Source: Actinomycetota bacterium | GTDB taxonomy: Bacteria > Actinomycetota > CADDZG01 > WHSQ01 | Direction of reading: 5' to 3' | DNA length: 56,726 bases | NCBI GenBank assembly: GCA_009379915.1 | Contig: WHSV01000005.1 | Location: 1-56,726, forward strand | Shown: positions 43,207 to 51,031 of the stretch, piece after piece | Layout: each line of letters begins with the position of its first letter | Numbering within the stretch: the first letter of the stretch is position 1 | Notes under the pieces: model-generated | Told to the model about the DNA's origin: nothing | Database searches by the model: none | What the model saw: only the letters and a program-made list of their open reading frames with translations | Position numbers and translations under genes: made by a program

Positions 43207-43851
43207 ATGGACGAGAACCTGTTTCAACTGGTGACCGTGGGCCTTCTCGGGGTCACGCTGCTCGTGCTGCTCGTGACACTGCTGACGCTCAACAAAGTCA
43301 ACAAGAGACTGGACGAGGGCGGCGGTGCACCGGCGGAATCCTCGCACTTCCGGGCCGAGGAACGTCACGAAGAGCCCGCTCCGAGCCAGGCGGCGGTGCC
43401 GGCCGAGACGAGCGCCCCCGAGCCCGTCGCGCAACAGGCCGAGCCGGAGGTGGACGGGGAGCCCGCGCGGGCAGAGGAGCCCCAACCGGTCGCAGCAGCC
43501 GAGACGCCGGCGCAGGCCCAGGCGGCCACGGGCTTCGAAGACGCCCCCGAGGAGCAGCCCTTCGAGCGAGATGGACGTTGGTGGTTCAAACGCGGAGACG
43601 AACTGCTGGTCTACGACGAGCAGAGCGGTCAATGGGAACCCGCCCCCGCGGCGCCTGCTGCGCCGAGTCCCGCACCCCCCGCCGCGCCCCAGGTGGAGTC
43701 CTGGCAGCAGAGTGGCGTTTCACCACCAGCGGGCGAGCAGGCCGCTCAACCGGCCCAGGAGCCGGGGAGCTTCTGGAAGTGTCCGTCGTGCGGCGCGGTC
43801 AACGGATCCACGGCCACATCCTGTCGGATGTGCTTCACCCCCAAACCGTAG
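43207..43851 (+). CDS. Membrane-anchored Pro/Ala/Glu-rich protein with Trp-rich motif and C-terminal zinc ribbon
   Basis: 214 residues. One N-terminal membrane helix (7-28, LVTVGLLGVTLLVLLVTLL), a Glu/Ala/Pro-rich linker (36-115), a Trp-rich module RDGRWWFKRGDELLVYDEQSGQW (about 122-145), a second Pro/Ala linker, and a C-terminal four-Cys zinc ribbon KCPSCGAVNGSTATSCRMC of RanBP2-like spacing. ATG follows a GGGAGGGGAG tract. The combination suggests a scaffold or sensor at the membrane; no function is assigned. Confidence 0.7.
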   Translation: MDENLFQLVTVGLLGVTLLVLLVTLLTLNKVNKRLDEGGGAPAESSHFRAEERHEEPAPSQAAVPAETSAPEPVAQQAEPEVDGEPARAEEPQPVAAAETPAQAQAATGFEDAPEEQPFERDGRWWFKRGDELLVYDEQSGQWEPAPAAPAAPSPAPPAAPQVESWQQSGVSPPAGEQAAQPAQEPGSFWKCPSCGAVNGSTATSCRMCFTPKP

Positions 43852-43857
43852 GACGGC

Positions 43858-44136
43858 TCAGCCCCGGCTGAGGGACCTCAGGCGTCGACCCCCGGGAAGC
43901 CGGGGGTCGCGCCCCAGGGCGGTCGCCACCAAGAGCCCGATCCAGATAAGCGCGCCGAGGGCGAAGATGACCCGCGTCCCGATCGGCCCCGCCAGCGATC
44001 CGCCATAGATCGTTACCGGCCACAAGAACCCGAACGCGACCGCCTGCAACCCATGGAACCGGACGCGTCGATCGCGACCGAGCGAATACGCCAGCAGACC
44101 GGTGAGCGGTGGAAGAAGGTAGGCAAGGGCGGCCAT
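43858..44136 (-). CDS. Small membrane protein (DUF4870-like)
   Basis: 92 residues, three helices. [39 protein letters not shown] resembles the start of DUF4870/Tic20-like small membrane proteins, where the RFHGLQA motif is typical. Ends in a basic tail. Divergent from the DUF255 gene, whose start lies about 36 bases away, so promoters must overlap. Confidence 0.7.
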   Translation of the reverse strand: MAALAYLLPPLTGLLAYSLGRDRRVRFHGLQAVAFGFLWPVTIYGGSLAGPIGTRVIFALGALIWIGLLVATALGRDPRLPGGRRLRSLSRG

Positions 44137-44171
44137 CGAGACAAAACCCTAATCGGGTAATCATTGAAGTC

Positions 44172-46181
44172 GTGGCCAACCGACTTGCATCCGAGAACAG
44201 TCCCTATCTTCTGCAGCACAAAGACAACCCCGTGGATTGGTACCCGTGGGGAGACGATGCCTTCGAAGAGGCACGGAGACGAGACGTGCCCGTGTTGCTT
44301 TCGATCGGGTACGCGGCATGTCACTGGTGTCACGTGATGGAGCACGAATCGTTCGAAGACGACGCAACGGCCCGGCTAATGAACGAGAGTTTCGTCTCGA
44401 TCAAGGTGGACCGAGAGGAACGGCCCGACGTCGACTCCGTCTACATGGACGCGGTGCAGGCGATGACGGGCCAGGGCGGTTGGCCGATGACCGTCTTTCT
44501 GACTCCGGCGCGAGTGCCGTTCTACGGAGGCACGTATTTTCCTCCGGAGCCCCGCCATGGAATGCCATCCTTCCGGCAGTTGCTCGGAGCGATCACCGAG
44601 ACGTGGGCCACTCGCCGTGATGAAGTCGAGGACCAAGGAAGCAAGCTGATCGAGCACATCGGGCAGGTAGGCAGTCTCGCGCCTGCCGAGGACGACATCA
44701 CTGCCGACGTGCTCGACGAAGCTCTGCGAGGGTTCTCGGGCAGCTTCGATTCACAGTTCGGGGGGTTTGGCGGAGCGCCGAAGTTTCCCCAACCGATGAA
44801 CGTCGACTTCCTGCTTCGTCTCGCGCGGCGGGGCAACGACGAGGCGGCGAGCATGGCCGTCAAAACGCTCGTCGCAATGAGCTCCGGTGGAATGTTCGAC
44901 CAACTGGCGGGCGGGTTCGCCCGCTATTCCGTCGACGCAACGTGGATCGTGCCTCACTTCGAAAAGATGCTCTACGACAACGCTCAGCTCCTGCGAACGT
45001 ACGCTCGGGCCTTCTCCGCGACCGACGTCCTGCGCTTCCGTGAGGTAGCCGAGATGACCGCGCGCTGGATGTTGACGGAGATGCGCGACAAGGCCGGAGG
45101 CTTCTATTCGAGCCTCGACGCCGATTCGGAGGGAGTCGAGGGCAAGTTCTACGTTTTCGATACCGACGAGGTGCAGAGTGTGCTTGGTGATGACGCCCGG
45201 GTCGCGATCGACCATTTCGGATTCACGCCCGAGGGGAACTTCGAGGGCGTCAACATCCCCGTCTTCGCCTCGGAGCCTTCGGAGATCGATGCTCTGCTCA
45301 GGGCTCGCACGAAGCTGCTCGAGTACAGAAGCCGGCGGGTGCGTCCAGGTACGGATAAGAAGGTGCTCGCGTCCTGGAACGCGTTGACCTCGGCGGCGCT
45401 CGCGGAAGCCGGAACGCTGTTGGACCGTCCCGAGTGGACTCGCGCGGCGGTCGAGACGATGGAGTTCGTCACCTCGACCCTGATCGTGGACGGCCGGCTG
45501 ATGCGTTCCTACCGGGGCACGGAGTCTGGGGCCGGCCAGGTCAAGCATCTGGGGGTCGCCGAGGATTATGCATTCTATCTCGAGGCCTCTCTCGCGCTCT
45601 GGGAGACGACCTTCGAGGACCGCTGGCTCGAGCGCGCGCGCTGGGCGGCCGACCGTGGCATCGAGCTCTTCGAGGACACAGACAAGGGGGGCTTCTTCAC
45701 CACGGGAACCGATGCCGAAAGCCTCGTGGTGCGCCCCAAGGACCTCTTCGACAACGCGGTGCCGTCGGCGAACTCGACCTTCGCTCTAGAGCTGCAGCGC
45801 CTCGCGCTTCTGACCGGAGACCGCTCGTACGAGAATGCTGCATTAAGAGCGATGCAACTGGTACGGGCCGTTGCCGCCCGCTCCCCCCTCGGATTCGGAA
45901 CCATGCTCGGCGCGTACGAGTTCTATGCAGGCGACACGGTCGAGATCGTCATCGTGGGGACCGACTCGAGCGACCTCGTCGAAGCCGTTCACACGAACTA
46001 CTGGCCGAGCAAAGTGCTCATCGCTGCCGAACATCCGAGCCCGTCCGACGCGGAGCGTCTTCCGCTGCTAGAGGGTCGCACGGACCTACACGAGGCCACG
46101 GCCTTCGTTTGCCGAAGGGGTGTCTGCAAGCTCCCCGTCGGCGACGTGGAATCCATGCTGAAGCAGATCGAGTCCCCGTGA
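44172..46181 (+). CDS. DUF255/YyaL-family protein: thioredoxin-like domain plus (alpha/alpha)6 barrel
   Basis: 669 residues from GTG 44172. N-terminal thioredoxin-fold domain (1-165) opens with [25 protein letters not shown] and carries the CxxC-like motif CHWCHVM (Cys50, Cys53). The remainder is an alpha/alpha barrel resembling glycoside-hydrolase or epimerase folds ([71 protein letters not shown]). Homologues include the human SPATA20. Catalytic role unknown; possibly redox or carbohydrate-related. Overlaps the next gene by GTGA. Confidence 0.85.
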   Translation: MANRLASENSPYLLQHKDNPVDWYPWGDDAFEEARRRDVPVLLSIGYAACHWCHVMEHESFEDDATARLMNESFVSIKVDREERPDVDSVYMDAVQAMTGQGGWPMTVFLTPARVPFYGGTYFPPEPRHGMPSFRQLLGAITETWATRRDEVEDQGSKLIEHIGQVGSLAPAEDDITADVLDEALRGFSGSFDSQFGGFGGAPKFPQPMNVDFLLRLARRGNDEAASMAVKTLVAMSSGGMFDQLAGGFARYSVDATWIVPHFEKMLYDNAQLLRTYARAFSATDVLRFREVAEMTARWMLTEMRDKAGGFYSSLDADSEGVEGKFYVFDTDEVQSVLGDDARVAIDHFGFTPEGNFEGVNIPVFASEPSEIDALLRARTKLLEYRSRRVRPGTDKKVLASWNALTSAALAEAGTLLDRPEWTRAAVETMEFVTSTLIVDGRLMRSYRGTESGAGQVKHLGVAEDYAFYLEASLALWETTFEDRWLERARWAADRGIELFEDTDKGGFFTTGTDAESLVVRPKDLFDNAVPSANSTFALELQRLALLTGDRSYENAALRAMQLVRAVAARSPLGFGTMLGAYEFYAGDTVEIVIVGTDSSDLVEAVHTNYWPSKVLIAAEHPSPSDAERLPLLEGRTDLHEATAFVCRRGVCKLPVGDVESMLKQIESP

Positions 46182-46603
46182 CGGACATTCGCGTCAACCG
46201 GCGGCTCGTCATCCCATCCAACGAGTTGGAAGAGCGCTTCACGACCTCGTCGGGTCCGGGTGGTCAGCATGCCAACAAGGCGTCGACGCGCGCCGAACTG
46301 GCGTGGAACGTAGAGTCTTCATCCGTTCTCGGCCCCCGTCAGCGCGAACGGATAAAATTGCGCCTCGCGAACCGCCTCGACTCCAACGGCGTCCTGCGCG
46401 TCTCGAGCGAGAAGCACCGTTCGCAGCTTCGCAACCGCGAGGAAGCCAAGAGGCGACTGGCGGCGCTGATCGACGACGCGCTGAAAGTTGAGCCCGCTCG
46501 AGTGAAGACGAAACCGACCAAGGCCGGCAAGGAGCGGCGACTGCAGGAGAAGCGGCGGCGCTCCGAGATCAAGCGGGCCCGGCGCGTGACTCCTGACGAC
46601 TGA
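46178..46603 (+). CDS. arfB: Peptidyl-tRNA hydrolase ArfB-like (class I release-factor domain)
   Basis: 141 residues, GTG start. The GGQ catalytic motif lies at residues 28-30 ([18 protein letters not shown]). The C-terminus is the long basic tail typical of ArfB/YaeJ ([24 protein letters not shown]), which in E. coli inserts into the mRNA channel of stalled ribosomes. The short length excludes a full RF1/RF2. Coupled to the DUF255 gene through GTGA. Confidence 0.88.
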   Translation: MTDIRVNRRLVIPSNELEERFTTSSGPGGQHANKASTRAELAWNVESSSVLGPRQRERIKLRLANRLDSNGVLRVSSEKHRSQLRNREEAKRRLAALIDDALKVEPARVKTKPTKAGKERRLQEKRRRSEIKRARRVTPDD

Positions 46604-46898
46604 CGCGGGCAAAAAGGGGTCGGTGACCGGCTCGCGGCCGGCTGATTCTAGGACCAATACCGGCAACGAAGGAGTTCATTTTGATCCAGGGGGGTTCCCG
46701 ACGCTCTTCGAGTGTGTTTGCTATCCGGCAATCACTGGGCGGGGGCGGGCTCAAGTTATCCACGCAATCCTGACGAGATCCACCGGGCCGGTGCACTCTC
46801 AGGAGATCTGACCCCGCTGAGCGAAGGATTTTCTCCCAAGAAGGCCTGAGCCGACCCGAGCCGCTCGATCTGCGCGTTCACATTCTGGCTGGCGTGGG
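46604..46898. other. Intergenic region
   Basis: About 295 bases between convergent genes. A GAAGGAG site at about 46667 precedes a 30-codon TTG frame (LIQGGSRRSSSVFAIRQSL...), which I cannot support as a gene. Inverted GGCCGG/CCGGCC-type pairs occur near 46630 but no classical terminator is obvious. Confidence 0.35.
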
Positions 46899-47329
46899 TC
46901 ACTGCAGGCAGAATTCGTTGCCCTCAGGATCCTGCATCACGATCCAGAACTCCCCCCGCTCCTCTGTCTCGCGCAACTTGGTCGCGTCGAGAGCGACAAG
47001 GCACTCAGAGTTTGCGACGACTCTGGCCCTCGACGACTCCGGATCGTCTCGGTGATCCCCGACATTCAGGTCGAGATGCACTCGGTTCTTGACCGACTTC
47101 GGCTCGGGCACGCGCTGAAAGAGTAGCCGTGGTCCGTCGCCCGTGGGATCGACGACCGCGCTCATCGAGTCGAACTGCTCGCGAGGAATACCCTGGTCCT
47201 CGGCCCACGCCTCCCACGAGTCCCAACCCTCGGGCGGGTCCTGCTCCTTGTAGCCGAGGGCCTGCGCCCAGAACTCCGCATGCGCCGCGGGTCGGCGCAG
47301 TCGAACGTCACTTGGAACGCAACTGCCAT
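46899..47329 (-). pseudogene. VOC/glyoxalase-like domain protein, frameshifted near the start
   Basis: ATG 47329 follows a perfect GGAGGAGG and begins MAVAFQVTFDCADP. The continuation HAEFWAQALGYKEQDPPEGW ... REQFDSMSAVVDPTGDGPRLLFQRVPEPKSVKNRVHLDLNV to WIVMQDPEGNEFCLQ is in the next frame. One missing base in the CCGCGGCGC run around 47284-47292 explains this. The family (glyoxalase-like PF18029-type, about 120-140 residues) is common in actinobacteria; the C-terminal half is perfectly regular, so sequence error is at least as likely as decay. Function unknown. Confidence 0.7.
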
Positions 47330-47342
47330 GCCTCCTCCTTGC

Positions 47343-48359
47343 TCAGAACGCGACGGGCACCTCGACGAATGTCTCCTTGCGCCCGAACTCGAGATGGGCG
47401 GTTCGCAGACAGGTGAGGCTGTCGATGTGGCGCCACATCCCCTTGTGTTTGCGAAACAACTCGATACCCATGTCACCGATCTCGGAATTCGCGCAGTGTC
47501 GCTGCGAGCCGTCGGGATCGTCGTATGTCACCTGCACCATTCGCTCGGGCAGGGCGCGGGCCGCGCCCACGACCTTGAAGTCGTCGTTGCTCGCAGTGAA
47601 AGCCCAGGTGGGCATCTCGTAGCGACTCTTGGCGCGCAGCGAGTGCTTCAGGGAGTTGAACTCGATATCACGGCCGTCGTAGCGCAGATAGGCGAAAGTC
47701 ATCGTCGGGGCAGGAAGGCCAACGAATCGAGCGCGCGCTGCAACCCCTTCGAAGATCGCGTCCGGATGATTCTCGAAGCTGTCGCAATGAGCCCAGGCCC
47801 ACGACTGCGGGTGTGCCCGTCCCCAGCGGTGAGCCTGACTGCCTCTGACCTGCTCGAAGGACAACTCCTCGCCATCCAACGAGACGGTGCCCGTAAAGGG
47901 CACGCTTAGATTGGGCACACACACGGTCGAGACGCGCTGCTCCACGCGCTGGCGCAGGGGCTGAGGGATGTGGTGGAAACAGCGGAGCGAGGGCTCGAGA
48001 TCGAACGACCACTCCAAGGCGCGTCCCCCCTTATCCTGCACCCGTCCCTCGAGATGACACTCGCTGAGCCATGCGTCACCGATTCGCACGAGCGCTCCTT
48101 CGTCACGTTCGCGGCCGAGAACGTCGATCGAGAACCGGCGTTTCGCGGCGAACGTGCGTTTGTTAGAGGGATCGAAATAGAACCCCCACAGTTCGCAAAA
48201 GGGCTCGCCGGCGCGCGGCGCCGTGATCGTGTAGCGCATCCACACACCACCACCCGACTCGGGATGGTTGATGGTCGAGTACCAGACCTCCATAAAACCG
48301 GGGGTGCTGCGATTCCATCGCATGGTGTTCTCGGTGCCATCGTGCGTAAAAGCAGTCAT
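47343..48359 (-). CDS. CrtC/AttH-like lipocalin-fold protein
   Basis: 338 residues, no signal peptide or membrane helix. The central motif EQVRGSQAHRWGRAHPQSWAWAHCDSF and the N-terminal GFMEVWYSTINHPESGGGVWMRYTI resemble proteins with the two-lipocalin-domain fold of hydroxyneurosporene synthase CrtC, AttH and tocopherol-cyclase-like families, which act on hydrophobic small molecules. The exact family is uncertain. It lies 23 bases after the GT4 gene on the same strand and 14 before the VOC gene, suggesting a three-gene unit. Confidence 0.55.
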   Translation of the reverse strand: MTAFTHDGTENTMRWNRSTPGFMEVWYSTINHPESGGGVWMRYTITAPRAGEPFCELWGFYFDPSNKRTFAAKRRFSIDVLGRERDEGALVRIGDAWLSECHLEGRVQDKGGRALEWSFDLEPSLRCFHHIPQPLRQRVEQRVSTVCVPNLSVPFTGTVSLDGEELSFEQVRGSQAHRWGRAHPQSWAWAHCDSFENHPDAIFEGVAARARFVGLPAPTMTFAYLRYDGRDIEFNSLKHSLRAKSRYEMPTWAFTASNDDFKVVGAARALPERMVQVTYDDPDGSQRHCANSEIGDMGIELFRKHKGMWRHIDSLTCLRTAHLEFGRKETFVEVPVAF

Positions 48360-48381
48360 CAGCTTCTCAGAGTAGACCCTC

Positions 48382-49764
48382 TTACTCCCCGGGAGCCGCT
48401 AACTCGAGTAGCCGATCGGCAACGACGCCCCACGACCAACGGGAGCGCGCGAGCTCTACCGCCTTGGTCTCCATCGCGGCTCTCTCCGCATGAGGTATGG
48501 CGAACACAGAGTCGATACACCGAGCAATCCCTTCGAGCGGCTCGTCTGGGTCGTAGGTCAACAAATCCGGAGCCCCGATCGCCTCCTCGACCATCCGCCC
48601 GACCTCGCCGATGCCGGAGTGGTCGGGGACGATTGGAAATACGCCACAGGCCGCGGCCTCGGCCGCGACCATGCCGAACGCCTCGGCGAGGATGGAGGGA
48701 ACGACGAGGACATCGAAGTACGGAAGGACCTGTGAAAGGGCCGCGTGTTCGAGCCGTCCCGGCCATTGAACGATCACTCTTGCTGCACGCGCGAAGTACG
48801 GTCCCGTGGCCCTGTCTCCGTCGATGAACTCGAGCAGATGACCGAGTTCCTGGGTGCCATCGCCGCGGACGGCCAATGTCTCGAGCACCTCGGGGTCATT
48901 CGTTCTCAGAGCGCTGCCGATCTCATGGAGACCTCTCTCGAAGCCGCCGTAGCCGACGATCGTGACGTTGAGGTTCTCCGTCGTAGTCAGGCCGAGTGAT
49001 CCGAGCAGGTTGTGCACGCCTTTCGACACGATGAACTTTCCCACATAGCCAACACTCGGGGGGGCCGATGCGTCCCGGTCGGCCGGACGGAAGAGCTCGA
49101 CGTCACAGCCTGGATTGACGACCTGCGCCCGGCTCTCCCATCCCGGGGCCACCGATGAAGCTTCTGCCACCATGTAATTGCTTCCACCGGCAACCACGCG
49201 CGCCGAGCCCAGTCCCGCGCTTGCGAACTCGGCGTATCGTTCTGGTTGTTTCTTGACGGCGTATTCGAGCGCGCTTCCGTGCAGCTTTGCGAGGTACTCG
49301 GTGCCCGTGCGCCTGCACGCCTCCCTCGCGATGTAGGGACCCATCACCTCGTGACCGGTGATGATCGCATCGGGTTGGTGCTCCTCGATCGCGGTCACCA
49401 TCGCCCGTATATTCGCGGACGTGTAGCGTTCGAGCTCTTCGTCGGTAAGGTCGACGAATCGCTTGGCGGTGAATCCCTCGTACTCGTCGTAAACGTAGAC
49501 GGGAAGGACCTCGCCTATGTTCGGACGCAGGACCCGAAGACGACCGGTTGCATGCTCGTGACTCGTTTGCATTAGCTCGAACCTCGTGTTGTCTGCGTTG
49601 AAGCCTCCCGCCGCGTCGACGAAGGCAAACTCGCCGGCGTGTCTTTCCTGGCACATCAACAGGACATCGTGTCCTTCGGATCGCCATATGCGACTGATGT
49701 TGACCGTGTAGAGATTCGAGCCCGAGCCCGACAGAAGATACCCGTGCCACAGCAGGATCCTCAC
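48382..49764 (-). CDS. Family 4 glycosyltransferase (GT-B fold)
   Basis: 460 residues from GTG 49764 (VRILLWHGYLLSGSGSNLYT). N-terminal domain begins with a GT4-like Gly-rich loop and LHGSALEYAV. The C-terminal domain shows VGYVGKFIVSKGVHNLL, the donor-binding VVPSILAEAFGMVAAEAAACGVFPIVPDHSGIGE (EX7E motif) and a final helix. Retaining enzyme using NDP-sugars. Substrate unknown; resemblance to MshA is only at family level and mycothiol synthesis should not be inferred. Upstream frame to 49866 is not family-like. Confidence 0.85.
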   Translation of the reverse strand: MRILLWHGYLLSGSGSNLYTVNISRIWRSEGHDVLLMCQERHAGEFAFVDAAGGFNADNTRFELMQTSHEHATGRLRVLRPNIGEVLPVYVYDEYEGFTAKRFVDLTDEELERYTSANIRAMVTAIEEHQPDAIITGHEVMGPYIAREACRRTGTEYLAKLHGSALEYAVKKQPERYAEFASAGLGSARVVAGGSNYMVAEASSVAPGWESRAQVVNPGCDVELFRPADRDASAPPSVGYVGKFIVSKGVHNLLGSLGLTTTENLNVTIVGYGGFERGLHEIGSALRTNDPEVLETLAVRGDGTQELGHLLEFIDGDRATGPYFARAARVIVQWPGRLEHAALSQVLPYFDVLVVPSILAEAFGMVAAEAAACGVFPIVPDHSGIGEVGRMVEEAIGAPDLLTYDPDEPLEGIARCIDSVFAIPHAERAAMETKAVELARSRWSWGVVADRLLELAAPGE

Positions 49765-49897
49765 TCGTGCACTCCGTTCAGTTACGCTCCGTTTGGATAC
49801 GTTCCGTTCAAATTCAGGGGCGATTATCCCGCCGCCGGTGCTCGGCTCCGAACGCACCCCCGCCACCCAGGAGTCGGCGCATGCCTAAACTCCATCG

Positions 49898-50497
49898 ATG
49901 GTTCTCGACCGAGCGCTGAAAACGACGCTGCGAAACTTCTCGACCTTCTGGCTGATCGTCGCCGTCGTCACCATCCCTCTTAACCTTGCTTGGGCCGCGC
50001 TGTTTCAGGATGTGGTCGCCACCCGTGAGATTCACGCGGACATCGAGAGCCTGCCGTCAGGGGACCCGGTTCGCGGAGTCGACCGCCAAGCAATTGAGCT
50101 CGCACGCTCCGCACAGCTGATCGTGCTTGCGCTCGAGCTTGCTCTAATTCCCGTTCTTCTGCGCGCTACGAGGAGAGCGATCGAGCGGGACGCTTTGGGC
50201 CATGTGCCGACCGCATTTGGAGCCTGGCGGGGCGTGGGCCGCTCGTCGGGGGCCCGGTCATCGGCCCCGTGGAGGCTCTCTGTTGCGCTGGCGATGGCCG
50301 GTTTCGCCCTGATCGTGTGGATACTTGCCGCGCTCATCGGGGGTCTCCTGGCGGGCCCGGTGGGTGACTCACTTGCCTGGCTCGTCGTGGGCCTGACCAG
50401 GGGCGCTGCGCTCGCGCTCGCGCTGCCGTTCCTGCTGGTCGGCCTCGTGGAGGCCCGAACACCGGCCGAGCCGGATATAGGGGGGGATTCGCCCTGA
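49898..50497 (+). CDS. Polytopic membrane protein of unknown function
   Basis: 199 residues with about five hydrophobic segments (15-36, 70-88, 128-150, 155-180). Begins VLDRALKTTLRNFSTFWLIVAVVTIPLNLAWAALF, a start seen in uncharacterised actinobacterial membrane proteins (DUF7544/glycerophosphoryl-diesterase-membrane-like). No catalytic motif. Divergent from the glycosyltransferase and ends just outside the left inverted-repeat arm. Confidence 0.6.
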   Translation: MVLDRALKTTLRNFSTFWLIVAVVTIPLNLAWAALFQDVVATREIHADIESLPSGDPVRGVDRQAIELARSAQLIVLALELALIPVLLRATRRAIERDALGHVPTAFGAWRGVGRSSGARSSAPWRLSVALAMAGFALIVWILAALIGGLLAGPVGDSLAWLVVGLTRGAALALALPFLLVGLVEARTPAEPDIGGDSP

Positions 50498-50505
50498 GAA
50501 GACCC

Positions 50506-50872
50506 AACCCGGCATCGAAGGGGGGCAAGTTGGTGCCGTGTCCCGATTTTCGGAGGCCCGCTTGAGCCGCTGGCCCCCCGAGTCAAAGCAAAACCCGGCA
50601 TCAACGGGGTGAGTTGGTGCCGTGTCTCGGTTTTCGGGCCCGTTCCGGTTTAGCTCACGAACGATCGACGAAAACGCCGATCTGTGTCGGTGAATGGTCG
50701 AAAGTATGGGCTCGGCGGCATGAGTCAGCGTCTGGATCGTTTCCTTCGCCCACTATGGTCGGATAGAGCGACCAAATCGGCAAAGAGTTCGGCAGGAACC
50801 CAGCCTCAGCGGCAAGACCAAGCCGCTCAGCCCCTAACTCGGCCCCGTTGCTGCCGCCTTTGATTTTCGCCA
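50506..50872 (+). repeat. Left arm of an about 370-bp imperfect inverted repeat flanking the rtcB cassette
   Basis: The reverse complement of this arm aligns along its whole length with 54916-55286. Shared blocks include ACTTTCGACCATT, CCGACACAGATCG, GGGCCCGAAAACCGAG, CTTGCCGCTGAGGCT and CCGATTTGGTCGCT. It contains two terminator-like hairpins: 50510-50538, and 50590-50634 (CGGCATCAAC, loop, GTTGGTGCCG, framed by AAAACC and GGTTTT). A minus-strand open frame (50655-50951) ends within it. The remaining 50873-51031 carries no gene and probably the cassette promoter. Confidence 0.8.
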
Positions 50873-51031
50873 CGGCGGCCGACCAACTGATCGGGAAGAA
50901 CCAAGCCACGCACACCTCGAAATCGCCGCCCCCCGGCACTCCGATCTCCAACTCTTTGTAGTTTCCTGACCACGAATAGTCGTAACCCTGGCATTATCGA
51001 ACTGAAACCGGGTACCGAAGGTTTCCAATTA

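Noticed and set aside
46667-46775. A 30-codon TTG frame after GAAGGAG in the 46.6-46.9 kb gap
   Set aside because: Length and composition are unconvincing and there is no second line of support; noted only in the intergenic entry.
48382-49764. Naming the GT4 enzyme MshA because the organism has mca
   Set aside because: Only family-level motifs are shared; the N-terminal acceptor region does not resemble MshA clearly, and no other mycothiol synthesis gene is adjacent.
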